DNA from: Propionibacteriales bacterium
GTDB lineage: Bacteria; Actinomycetota; Actinomycetes; Propionibacteriales; Nocardioidaceae
Reading direction: 5' to 3'
Length of the DNA stretch: 36,323 nucleotides
Assembly: GCA_025929075.1 (NCBI GenBank)
Contig: JAICMS010000011.1
Coordinates: 1-36,323, forward strand
The translations under genes were made by a program, and so were the position numbers. Shown here piece by piece: positions 16,921-24,295 of this stretch (positions are counted from its first letter, which is position 1; every line of letters begins with the position of its first letter). A model generated the notes under the pieces. The model was not told the origin of the DNA. It made no database searches and saw only the letters and a list, made by a program, of their open reading frames with translations.

Positions 16921-16949
16921 AACCCGAGCCATGTGCTCACGTTCGGGTT
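16921..16949. repeat. Inverted repeat between marR and dxs (operator or hairpin)
   Basis: AACCCGA (16921-16927) and TCGGGTT (16943-16949) form 7-base perfect arms around 15 bases. Inside, GAGC and GCTC can pair as an alternative inner stem. The element sits upstream of the proposed dxs -10 box and just downstream of the marR stop. No T-run follows on the minus strand, so a regulator site or leader hairpin is more likely than an intrinsic terminator. Confidence 0.4.
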
Positions 16950-16965
16950 ACCAGTTCGGCGGGAT

Positions 16966-17415
16966 CTATGCAGGCTGCTCGGAAGATTCGCCGAGAAAGT
17001 CCTGCGACAACCGGTCCAGAAACTGCTCAGAGATGTGCAGCGTCGTCGCGACTCGCTGCAGCTCCTCGAGGTGGGCGGTGCTCAGCGCCGCCAGCAGCGC
17101 CTCCCCCCGCGCCGTCAGCTTCAGCCGCACGATCCGCTGGTCCTTTGCGTCCGGCAGCCGGGCGACCAATCCCATGGCGGTGATCCTGCCGACCAGCTCC
17201 ACCGCGCTGTGGTGGCGGATCAGCAAGTACTCAGACACATCGCGGATACTGGGCGGAGCGGGTCCGGAGTGCGCCCGGATCGCCAGCAGCAACTGGTGCT
17301 GTTGAGCCGTGAGCCCGACACGGGCAGCCTGCTCCTGGCTCCAGGCGAGGAAGTGGCGAAGCGCACAGCGAAAGGTCAACAGGATGCGGTACTGCTCATC
17401 GGTGATCTGCGTCAT
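16966..17415 (-). CDS. MarR-family transcriptional regulator
   Basis: 149 residues, normal for the family. The core winged-helix region is about residues 35-105: LTAQQHQLLLAIRAH, then SIRDVSEYLLIRHHSAVELVGRITAMGLV (recognition helix about 63-80), and the wing DAKDQRIVRLKLTARGEALL with the conserved Asp-x-Arg core (DQR). MarR proteins bind palindromic DNA as dimers and usually repress nearby genes until a small ligand binds. The gene lies 96 bases upstream of dxs on the same strand and divergent from a membrane-protein gene. Candidate targets are its own promoter, the divergent gene and the hopanoid operon; none is shown by sequence alone. Confidence 0.88.
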   Translation of the reverse strand: MTQITDEQYRILLTFRCALRHFLAWSQEQAARVGLTAQQHQLLLAIRAHSGPAPPSIRDVSEYLLIRHHSAVELVGRITAMGLVARLPDAKDQRIVRLKLTARGEALLAALSTAHLEELQRVATTLHISEQFLDRLSQDFLGESSEQPA

Positions 17416-17433
17416 GCTGATGACCCGGGAATT

Positions 17434-17480
17434 AGAATATCGGAGAAACGACTGACACCATGGTAGGCGAGGTCGATACT
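17434..17480. promoter_or_regulatory. Divergent promoter region marR / VC0807-type gene
   Basis: Plus strand: CTGACA (17452-17457), 17-base spacer, GATACT (17475-17480), a reasonable sigma70-type promoter for the gene starting at 17547, leaving a leader of about 60 bases. Minus strand: TATTCT (17439-17434) could be the marR -10, about 18 bases before its ATG. The two promoters are close, so one regulator bound here could affect both. ACCATGGT (17457-17464 region) is a small perfect palindrome between them. Confidence 0.45.
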
Positions 17481-17546
17481 AGACCCACACAATTCGGTCA
17501 TCGAGCCCGGGGGGATTTCGCCGGCCGTCTCCGCGAAGGACACTGC

Positions 17547-18233
17547 ATGCAGCCAGCGCACCTGCTCCACGCAGTCGGGATGCCGAAGCCACTCCATCTC
17601 GTCAGGGACGTCGCCGTCCACCTCGGTGAGGCGGTGCTGGCACCGATCGCCATCTTCTACGCGGTCCTGGTTGCCGGTGGCCTCCACGTGGCGTTGTTGG
17701 CGGCGTTGGGCTGGGCACTCCTGGCGATGCTTGTCCGGATCGTGCGTAACGGCAAACCTCCCACACTGCTTGTCGTCGCCACCAGCCTCGCGCTGTTGAG
17801 AGTCGGGCTCTCGGCGATGTCGGGCTCGGCGGTCGTCTACTTCATCCAGCCGACGATCACGACCTATCTGTTCGGTGCCGCGTTGCTGGTGTCGCTGCGG
17901 CTCAAGCAGCCGCTGATCCAGCGCCTCGCCAACGACTTCTGCCCGCTGCCTCCCGAGGTCGTGTCGTCCGCTCCCCTGCGGCGGTTCTTCCAGCGGCTGT
18001 CCCTGCTGTGGGCGGCTGTCCTGCTGATGAACTCCAGCATGACGCTGGGCCTGCTGTTGACGGTCAACACCACCGTGTCGGTCCCGCTGGCGCTGTTCGC
18101 GTCGGCACCGCTCTTCCTGCTCGGTCTGCTGGCTTCGTGGAAGTGGTTCCGGAGCTCGCTGCGCTCCGGTGGCTACGTCCTCGCCTGGGGTCAGGCCCCC
18201 GAAGCGACCGCCGTAGCAACGTCACGCGGGTAA
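17547..18233 (+). CDS. VC0807-type integral membrane protein
   Basis: 228 residues from the ATG at 17547, chosen because AAGGA lies 6 bases upstream; the in-frame ATG at 17460 has no such site and would place the start on top of the promoter. The protein has five or six hydrophobic helices, with a conserved feel around RLKQPLIQRLANDFCPLPPE between the third and fourth. It resembles the VC0807-family of small bacterial membrane proteins, which has no established function. The gene is divergent from marR and its 3' end overlaps the convergent MFS gene by 43 bases. Confidence 0.75.
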   Translation: MQPAHLLHAVGMPKPLHLVRDVAVHLGEAVLAPIAIFYAVLVAGGLHVALLAALGWALLAMLVRIVRNGKPPTLLVVATSLALLRVGLSAMSGSAVVYFIQPTITTYLFGAALLVSLRLKQPLIQRLANDFCPLPPEVVSSAPLRRFFQRLSLLWAAVLLMNSSMTLGLLLTVNTTVSVPLALFASAPLFLLGLLASWKWFRSSLRSGGYVLAWGQAPEATAVATSRG

Positions 18234-19528
18234 GTACGCGACCCGACGACAAGCAGCACCAGCCCGGCGATCAACAACGGCGCGGCCATCAACAGGAAGG
18301 TCAGCGCGACGGCCGACGAGGTCGACGCCGACTCCGCGTGCTGGGCGTCGACGCTGCCGGTCGCACCGAGCTGGACGGAGAGGTAGCCGAACGTCACCGG
18401 AGCCAGCGCCTCCCCGGCCGACCTGAGCACCGTGCGAACGGCCTCGGCGCGACCCCACAGCCGCGGTGGCATGACGTCGAGCCTGGCTGCGTCCATCGGC
18501 GGATTTCCGGCACCGAGCCCGGCGGCACCCAGGATGAAGAACGGCACGGCAACCAACACGTTGTGGGTGAGCAGTCCGATGCCGAAGAAGACGGCCGCAA
18601 AGGCTAGCGCCGCCCCCGACACCGCCGGCCGCGCGGCCAGGTGGTGGCGCCGCAACAGACCGTCGCCGAGCCGGCCACCGACCTGGACCCCGGCGAGGGC
18701 TCCCAGTCCGACGATGACCAGCACCGCGTCGAGGGCCAGCGTCCCGAGGCCGAACCTGCTCTTGAGGAACACGACCGGGAACGTGCGGATCGCGGAGAAG
18801 AAGTAGTAGCCGAGGGCGGAGGTGAGGATCAGCACGACGTTGGTGCGGATCGACAAGACGTAGCGCACAGCCCACCACAGCGGCTTCGGGGTCGGGTCCT
18901 CGCGCAGCACCAGGTGCTCATGCGGGCGCACGCCCTCCTTGACCGCCTCCTTCGCAGCGACGGCCTCGTCCTTCTTGTCAACGTGGCCCTGGAGCCTCGA
19001 GCTGCCGTCCCGAGCCGGCTCTTCCAGGCGGCGCCACAGCACCCACGCGACCAGGGCCCCCGCTACACCTAAGGACCAGAAGGCGACCCGCCACGACAGC
19101 GCAGCGGCCAGGTCGGCCGAGGCGAACAGCCCGACCGCGGCCCCCACCAGCTCCCCCGACAGCACGAAGCCGTAGACCCGGCCGCGCTCCGCGGACGGGA
19201 AGAAGTCACCGATCAGCGACGCCACCGTCGGCCCGGCAGCCGCCGAGAGCACCCCGAGGGCGACCCTGGTGGCCAGCAGCAGCTCGTACGACGTCACCAT
19301 GCCGCTCACCGCCATCGCAACCGACCAGCCGAGCACGGCGATGGTCAGCAGCCGGGCTCGGTTGATCCGGTCGGTCAGCACCCCGGCCGGCAGCGTCGCC
19401 ACGGCCGCCACCGCCGTCGAGACCGTCACCAGCAGCCCAACCTTGACGTTGCCGATGTGCATCGCCCGCTCCAGCTGCACTGCGGTTGCACCCACGGCCG
19501 CGCTGTCGGCGGACGCCAAGCCGAGCAC
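18191..19528 (-). CDS. MFS transporter; 5' end probably frameshifted
   Basis: 445 residues from the first ordinary in-frame start (GTG at 19528). It has about 12 helices, a first cytoplasmic loop PAGVLTDRINRARLL of the MFS type, and a long central charged loop (residues ~175-215). The 19528 start cuts into helix 1: upstream codons in the same frame continue with RLRVVALFAAV, have coding-like GC at position 3, and run back to about 19690 with no ATG, GTG or TTG. Removing one base from the C6 tract at 19644-19649 would join this frame to a GTG at 19673. So the gene probably starts at 19673 with a single-base indel (sequence error or real mutation). It follows the phosphatase-family gene; substrate unknown. 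Confidence 0.78.
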   Translation of the reverse strand: MLGLASADSAAVGATAVQLERAMHIGNVKVGLLVTVSTAVAAVATLPAGVLTDRINRARLLTIAVLGWSVAMAVSGMVTSYELLLATRVALGVLSAAAGPTVASLIGDFFPSAERGRVYGFVLSGELVGAAVGLFASADLAAALSWRVAFWSLGVAGALVAWVLWRRLEEPARDGSSRLQGHVDKKDEAVAAKEAVKEGVRPHEHLVLREDPTPKPLWWAVRYVLSIRTNVVLILTSALGYYFFSAIRTFPVVFLKSRFGLGTLALDAVLVIVGLGALAGVQVGGRLGDGLLRRHHLAARPAVSGAALAFAAVFFGIGLLTHNVLVAVPFFILGAAGLGAGNPPMDAARLDVMPPRLWGRAEAVRTVLRSAGEALAPVTFGYLSVQLGATGSVDAQHAESASTSSAVALTFLLMAAPLLIAGLVLLVVGSRTYPRDVATAVASGA

Positions 19529-19711
19529 CGCCGCGAAGAGCGCAACGACCCTGAGCCGGGCTGCGCTGCCGACCTTGGCACGCAGTCGCCCGAGCAGCCG
19601 CTCGGTGGCGGCGGCGACGACGGCCCTGACCGGTCCCTGGGCGCCCCCCGCTGCGTTGTCCGGGATCGCCCACCGCCTTCGGTCAGTCGGCCGTCAGAGG
19701 GTGCAGAGGGG

Positions 19712-20905
19712 TCAGCCGGGCTGACCTGGTGCGGCCGGTGTTGGTGGGCTCGTACCCACGTCGGCCGTCCGGACTCCGGCGGCGGGGGCGTCGACCAGGA
19801 TGGGGACGAGCATCTCGGCTGCGGTCAGGGAGCCGTGCAGCCCCACCAGCGAGATCTCGACAGGGAACCGAGTCGAAGACACGACGGCAACCGGACCGAG
19901 GCTCGCCACGATCACATCACCCAGGCGAGGTCGTACGTCGGCGTCCACGGCCCCGAACCAGCCCCGCTCGATCGCGTCGTCCCTGACAACCACCGCCGCG
20001 TCGTGGCCGAGCCGCTCGCGCCAACGGGCCGCCACGTCGGCCACCGCTCCGCCCCGGCAGTACAGGTGCCGGAACCTCGCTTCGCCGCCGACGAGCGAGA
20101 CGCCGTCAAGCAGCTCGGGCTCGGCGTCGACGTCGACCCGGTCGGTTGCGGCGACGTCGACCATCCCGTGGTCGGCGGTCACGACGAGCACCGTGTCGTC
20201 GGGGAGGGCCTCCCGCAAGGTCGCCGCAAACCCGTCGATGATCGTCAGCTGGTAGCGCCACGCCCACGACCCGCAGCCCTGGGCGTGGCCGGTGGCGTCC
20301 AGGTCGCCGTCGTACACATAGGTGAGCGACCCCCCTGAGCGGGCACACCGGACGGCGGCGAAGATCCGCTCGCCCCCGGAGTCGGCCGCGACGTAGCGGG
20401 CGCCGCGCTGGCTCGCGACCGTGAGCCCGGAGGACTGGAAGCGACGGCGGCTCACCACACTCGCCGTCACGCCGGACTGCTCGGCCTTTGCGAACACAGT
20501 GTCGTACGGCTGCCACTGGCGGGCATCGACGCGGGAGTCCCAGCGCAGTGCCTCCAGCAGCCTGTCGGTACCGGGGATCCGCGAGGTGAAACCGACGACC
20601 CCGTGCCGACCCGTGGGCAGCCCTGTGCCGATGCACGTCAAGCTCGTCGCCGTCGTCGACGGGACACCGGAGGTCAACGGATCCGACCCCGGCAACAGTG
20701 AGGCGAGGTAGGGCGCGTCGTCGGCGTGCTCGCCGAGCAGCTGCCATCCCAGTCCGTCGACGAGCAGGACGACGTACGACGACGCGCTGGGCAGGTTGAG
20801 AAGGTTCTGCCAGCCAGGCGCCCCGATCGCCGAGACCGCGGACGGCAGCACCTCGCACAGTGACCGCTCCCCGTAGCGAGGGAGCACCGGATGGGGCGAG
20901 GTCAA
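19712..20905 (-). CDS. Alkaline phosphatase/nucleotide pyrophosphatase family protein
   Basis: 397 residues. It is a metal-dependent phosphodiesterase/phosphatase of the type I NPP superfamily. Metal and nucleophile positions are Asp50 (LLVDGLGW), the nucleophile Thr in PSTTATSLT (82-90), Asp203 and His207 in YDGDLDATGH, and Asp245-His246 in TADHGMVD. No signal peptide or membrane helix is obvious. The start used is a TTG that overlaps the DUF5998 stop; a GTG at 20887 is an alternative. The same gene is found next to DUF5998 and Pat in other actinomycetes. Substrate is unknown. Confidence 0.88.
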   Translation of the reverse strand: MTSPHPVLPRYGERSLCEVLPSAVSAIGAPGWQNLLNLPSASSYVVLLVDGLGWQLLGEHADDAPYLASLLPGSDPLTSGVPSTTATSLTCIGTGLPTGRHGVVGFTSRIPGTDRLLEALRWDSRVDARQWQPYDTVFAKAEQSGVTASVVSRRRFQSSGLTVASQRGARYVAADSGGERIFAAVRCARSGGSLTYVYDGDLDATGHAQGCGSWAWRYQLTIIDGFAATLREALPDDTVLVVTADHGMVDVAATDRVDVDAEPELLDGVSLVGGEARFRHLYCRGGAVADVAARWRERLGHDAAVVVRDDAIERGWFGAVDADVRPRLGDVIVASLGPVAVVSSTRFPVEISLVGLHGSLTAAEMLVPILVDAPAAGVRTADVGTSPPTPAAPGQPG

Positions 20906-21489
20906 CGCCTCACCGTGGCCGCACTGAGGGTGCGGCAGAAGCTCAGCAGCCGGTCGACCGCCTCAGCCCCGTCGGCGGTGGCGGAGACACGCAGGGAGAA
21001 GTCATCGGTCCCGAGCGTCCCGGTGTAGCCATGGTCGGCCACGCAGTCGGGGTCGCCGCAGTCGGCGGGTTCGAGGTCCAACCGGCTCACCGTGCCCCAA
21101 CCGACCGTCAGCACAGCCTCGGCGACGACCGATGGGCTGCCGGCTGGCGGCCGGCCCGCGGGGCTGCCCACCATCCTCGACACCGAGACACTGCCCACCC
21201 TGTCGACGGGAACGGCCTCCGTGGTTGTCGAGGTGTAGGGCTCGGGAAGCAGGTCGTCGGGCGGGTTCTCGTCGGTGTGGGTGACCAGCAGCCTCGTCGG
21301 CGTGAGGACCAGCACGGTGATATGCCGCCTGACCTCGTCGCGGTCGAAGGTCGGCTCGTGGTGGACGACGTAGTCGACGACCGTCTCACCGGCTAGGGAG
21401 TCCGCGACGGCCGCCGCTACCTCCGCCGGGTAGTAGCCGACGCGGTCGAGGGTGGTCAGCAGGTCGCCGGCCCGGTCACTCGTGGTCAT
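20902..21489 (-). CDS. DUF5998 family protein
   Basis: 195 residues, of unknown function and limited to actinobacteria. The N-terminus DLLTTLDRVGYYPAEVAAAV, a central VLVLTPTRLLVTHTDE strand pair, and a Cys pair in DCGDPDCVADHGYTGT (about residues 142-157) are recognisable. The two cysteines plus His could bind a metal, which is only a guess. It is predicted to be soluble. The gene lies 45 bases downstream of pat and overlaps the phosphatase-family gene, suggesting co-transcription. The 45-base gap carries a short direct repeat of CAGCATC and no clear promoter. Confidence 0.85.
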   Translation of the reverse strand: MTTSDRAGDLLTTLDRVGYYPAEVAAAVADSLAGETVVDYVVHHEPTFDRDEVRRHITVLVLTPTRLLVTHTDENPPDDLLPEPYTSTTTEAVPVDRVGSVSVSRMVGSPAGRPPAGSPSVVAEAVLTVGWGTVSRLDLEPADCGDPDCVADHGYTGTLGTDDFSLRVSATADGAEAVDRLLSFCRTLSAATVRR

Positions 21490-21534
21490 CGCCGCCTAGC
21501 GTCCAGCATCCAGCATCCGCCCATCTTCCCACGC

Positions 21535-24237
21535 TCACGATCCGAACAGGGTGTCGTCGCTGGCCGATGGGGCGGTCAGCCGCCGCGTGAACCTGTCGCT
21601 GCGGGCGGCACCGCTGCGGCGCAGCGACCCGGTCGCCCGCAAGACTTCCACCCCGCTGTGGGAGACCATCACCAGGCCCAGGTCGAGGACGGCGACGTCA
21701 GGCTGGTCGTCCTTGAGCCGCGCGAGGCGCCGGATCACGTCCTCCAGGGCGGCGACGTCGACTGCCTCTGAGTCTCGGTAGCCGAACAGCAGTGGCGCCG
21801 CCCGCACCTCACGAACCAGGTCCGCCGCGTCGGCGTCGGTCAGCGGGGGGATCCGGTAGGCGACGTCACCCAGCAGGTCCGAAGGCGGTCCCGCCAGCCC
21901 AAAGGAGACGATCGGCCCGAAGAGCGGGTCCTCCATGGCACCCACCATCACGGGGATGCCCGGCCGAGCCATCCGCTGCACGACGAACCCTGCCTGCCCG
22001 GCCTCGTCCACCATGCCCGTCAGCCCCGTCCACGCCTCACGCATGCTCTGCTCGTCGCCGATGCTGCGCCACACATGGGCGAGGTCCGGCCGCTGCCGGA
22101 GTCGGGGCGCGGTCGCCTTCAGCACGACGTCCCACTCGAGCCGCTCGCCGGCCGCGACCGCCTCCTCCAGCGACGAGACGGGCACGGAATCGACCAGGCT
22201 CAGCCCGTAGCACCCGAGCAGCTCGCCGACCTGTGCCGCCGACAGCGGGCTCGTGTCGTCGCCGGTGGGGAGCCACGTTGCCAGCAGACCCGCTGCGGCC
22301 GGACCGTCGATCCGGTCCAGCGGCGTGGTGGTACCAGGCGGTCGGTCCAGCCACTCGGCGTACGACGTCACCCGGCCGAGTGCGCGAACGGCGGCCTCCG
22401 GCGCCGGGTACGACGGCACCGACCCGCGGCCCGCTACGCCGGCCACGTCCGGCACCCGGAGCAGCTCCGGCACTCCCTCGCTGGCAAGGAAGGTGGAGAC
22501 GACAGGCTTGTCGGACTGCTCGCCGACGGTGGCGAACACAGTGGCGACGTCCTCGCCGGTCGTGTCGAGCGCAGGGATGTAGACCGCGACGACGGAGTCC
22601 ACCTCCGGGTCGTCGATCGCCTGGTCCAGTCCCCGCTCGAAGTCCTCGGCGGCAGCATCGGCCCCGAGCGAGATCGTCGCCGTCACCACCAGTCCGACCG
22701 ACAGCGCGGTGTCGGCCGCCAGCAGTGCCAAGGCGTCGGAGTTGCCGACGACGGCGAGCCGTGGGCCGGCTGGCAGCGGCTGGTGGGCCAGCACCTGCGC
22801 CACGTCGAACATCTCGTCGAGGCTGTCGACGGAGATGACCCCGGCCTGGCGGAACATCGCGTCGATCGCCGCCCGTGGGGCTCCGGTCGCCTTCACGTCC
22901 TGACCAACCGGGAAGCCCTGGCTGCTGTGTCCGGACTTCACCGCGACGACCGGCTTCTGCCGTCCGACCCGCCGCGCGATCCGGGAGAACTTCCGCGGGT
23001 TCCCGAACGACTCCAGGTAGAGCAGCACGACCTCGGTGTCCGGGTCGTCCTCCCAGTACTGCAGCAAGTCGTTGCCGGAGACGTCGGCCCGGTTGCCCGC
23101 CGAGACGAACGTCGACAACCCCAGGCCGCGGCGGGCGACGGTCTCGAGGATCGCCACGCCCAGCGCGCCGGACTGGCAGAAGAAGCCGACCCGCCCACGC
23201 GGCGGCATGATCCTCGACAGCGACGCGTTGAGGCTGACTTCGGGATCGGTGTTGATGACGCCGAGACAGTTTGGCCCGACCAGCCGCAGACCGTAGGAGC
23301 GGGTCAGTCCGACCAGCCGGCGCTGCCGACGTCGCCCCTCATCGCCGGTCTCGGCGAAGCCGCTGGACACCACGACCAGGCCGTGCACGCCCTTGTCCGC
23401 GCAGTCGAGCACCACGTCGGGCACTGCATCGGCGGGTACGGCGACGATCGCGAGGTCGACCGGGTCCGGGATGTCGCGGATGCTCGGATAGGCCGGCATT
23501 CCGGCGACCGCCTCCGCTGCCGGGTTGACGACGTACACCCGGCCCGTGTAGCCGCCGACGACGAGGTTGCGGACCAGCGCCCGACCGACGGTGTCCTCCC
23601 GGCGGCTGGCGCCGATGACCGCGACACCTCGAGCCGTGAAGAACCGGCTCGTCGACCGGGACTCAGCCCGATGCTCGCGCGCGGTCATCACCCCGATCGC
23701 GGTGTCGGTGGGTGCGATCGGGAACTCCAGCCGCAGCACGCCGTCCTCGAACTCGCGCAGCACTGCGTAGCCGACGTCGAGGAAGACCTTGGTCATCCGG
23801 CGGTTCTCCGGCAGCACGTCAGCGACGAAACGCCCGACGCCGCGCTCGCGTCCGGCCTGCGCCAGATGCTCCAGCAGCAGCTGGCCGATCCCCCGGCCCT
23901 GCTGGGCATCCTCGACCAGGAACGCGACCTCCGCCTCGCCGGACGCGATCACGTCGTACCCGCCGATCCCCACGATCGCACCGGCGATCATCACCACGAG
24001 CGACACCCGGTCGCGGTAGTCGACGTGGGTGAACCGCTCGAGGTCCCGGGGCGTGAGCTCGGGGTACGGCGCGAAGAACCGCAGGTACTTCGACTGCGGC
24101 GAGACCCTGGCGTAGAACGAGACGATGAGCTCGGCGTCGTCGGGCCGGATCGGTCGAAGTCGTGCCGTGCCACCGTCGAGCAGCACTACGTCGGCCTCCC
24201 AGTGGGCGGGGTAGCCGCGCTGCTCCTCGTCGGGCAC
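21535..24237 (-). CDS. Pat-type protein lysine acetyltransferase (GNAT + ACD-like domains)
   Basis: 900 residues from a GTG. The N-terminal GNAT domain (about 20-180) has the acetyl-CoA loop QQGRGIG (112-118) preceded by AEVAFLVED with a candidate catalytic Glu103. The rest resembles an NDP-forming acyl-CoA synthetase: CoA-binding GVAVIGASRREDTVGRAL near 210, FCQSGALGVAI, GNRADVSGNDLLQYWEDD, and an ATP-grasp-like C-terminal part. The phospho-histidine segment SHTGxLAG of true ligases is replaced around Lys449 (KATGAP), so the synthetase part is probably a regulatory, non-catalytic domain, as in Pat enzymes that acetylate and inactivate AMP-forming acyl-CoA synthetases. A divergent neighbour encodes exactly such a possible target. 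The domain order (GNAT first) is the one seen in many actinobacteria. Confidence 0.9.
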   Translation of the reverse strand: MPDEEQRGYPAHWEADVVLLDGGTARLRPIRPDDAELIVSFYARVSPQSKYLRFFAPYPELTPRDLERFTHVDYRDRVSLVVMIAGAIVGIGGYDVIASGEAEVAFLVEDAQQGRGIGQLLLEHLAQAGRERGVGRFVADVLPENRRMTKVFLDVGYAVLREFEDGVLRLEFPIAPTDTAIGVMTAREHRAESRSTSRFFTARGVAVIGASRREDTVGRALVRNLVVGGYTGRVYVVNPAAEAVAGMPAYPSIRDIPDPVDLAIVAVPADAVPDVVLDCADKGVHGLVVVSSGFAETGDEGRRRQRRLVGLTRSYGLRLVGPNCLGVINTDPEVSLNASLSRIMPPRGRVGFFCQSGALGVAILETVARRGLGLSTFVSAGNRADVSGNDLLQYWEDDPDTEVVLLYLESFGNPRKFSRIARRVGRQKPVVAVKSGHSSQGFPVGQDVKATGAPRAAIDAMFRQAGVISVDSLDEMFDVAQVLAHQPLPAGPRLAVVGNSDALALLAADTALSVGLVVTATISLGADAAAEDFERGLDQAIDDPEVDSVVAVYIPALDTTGEDVATVFATVGEQSDKPVVSTFLASEGVPELLRVPDVAGVAGRGSVPSYPAPEAAVRALGRVTSYAEWLDRPPGTTTPLDRIDGPAAAGLLATWLPTGDDTSPLSAAQVGELLGCYGLSLVDSVPVSSLEEAVAAGERLEWDVVLKATAPRLRQRPDLAHVWRSIGDEQSMREAWTGLTGMVDEAGQAGFVVQRMARPGIPVMVGAMEDPLFGPIVSFGLAGPPSDLLGDVAYRIPPLTDADAADLVREVRAAPLLFGYRDSEAVDVAALEDVIRRLARLKDDQPDVAVLDLGLVMVSHSGVEVLRATGSLRRSGAARSDRFTRRLTAPSASDDTLFGS

Positions 24238-24243
24238 GGCAAG

Positions 24244-24249
24244 AATCTA
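24244..24249 (-). promoter_or_regulatory. Putative -10 box of pat (leaderless)
   Basis: Minus strand TAGATT is followed by 6 bases and the GTG at 24237, supporting that start and a message without leader. No clear -35 box. Confidence 0.5.
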
Positions 24250-24256
24250 TCCAGCA

Positions 24257-24266
24257 GCCCCGGGGC
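24257..24266. repeat. Palindrome in the pat / acyl-CoA synthetase intergenic region
   Basis: GCCCCGGGGC is a perfect 10-base palindrome about 10 bases upstream of the pat -10 box, in the 58-base divergent spacer. In GC-rich DNA such a palindrome can arise by chance; its position would allow control of both genes. Confidence 0.25.
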
Positions 24267-24295
24267 AGCGACACAGCGGCGGAAGGACGGCGCAG

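Noticed and set aside
16870-16932. 21-residue N-terminal extension of Dxs
   Set aside because: No ribosome binding site upstream, passes over the proposed -10 box, and the sequence FSKRRRR is unlike Dxs N-termini. GGAGG precedes the ATG at 16869.
17412-17687. 91-codon minus-strand open frame overlapping the marR and VC0807-type starts
   Set aside because: Covers the divergent promoter region and the real gene start; no domain or ribosome site.
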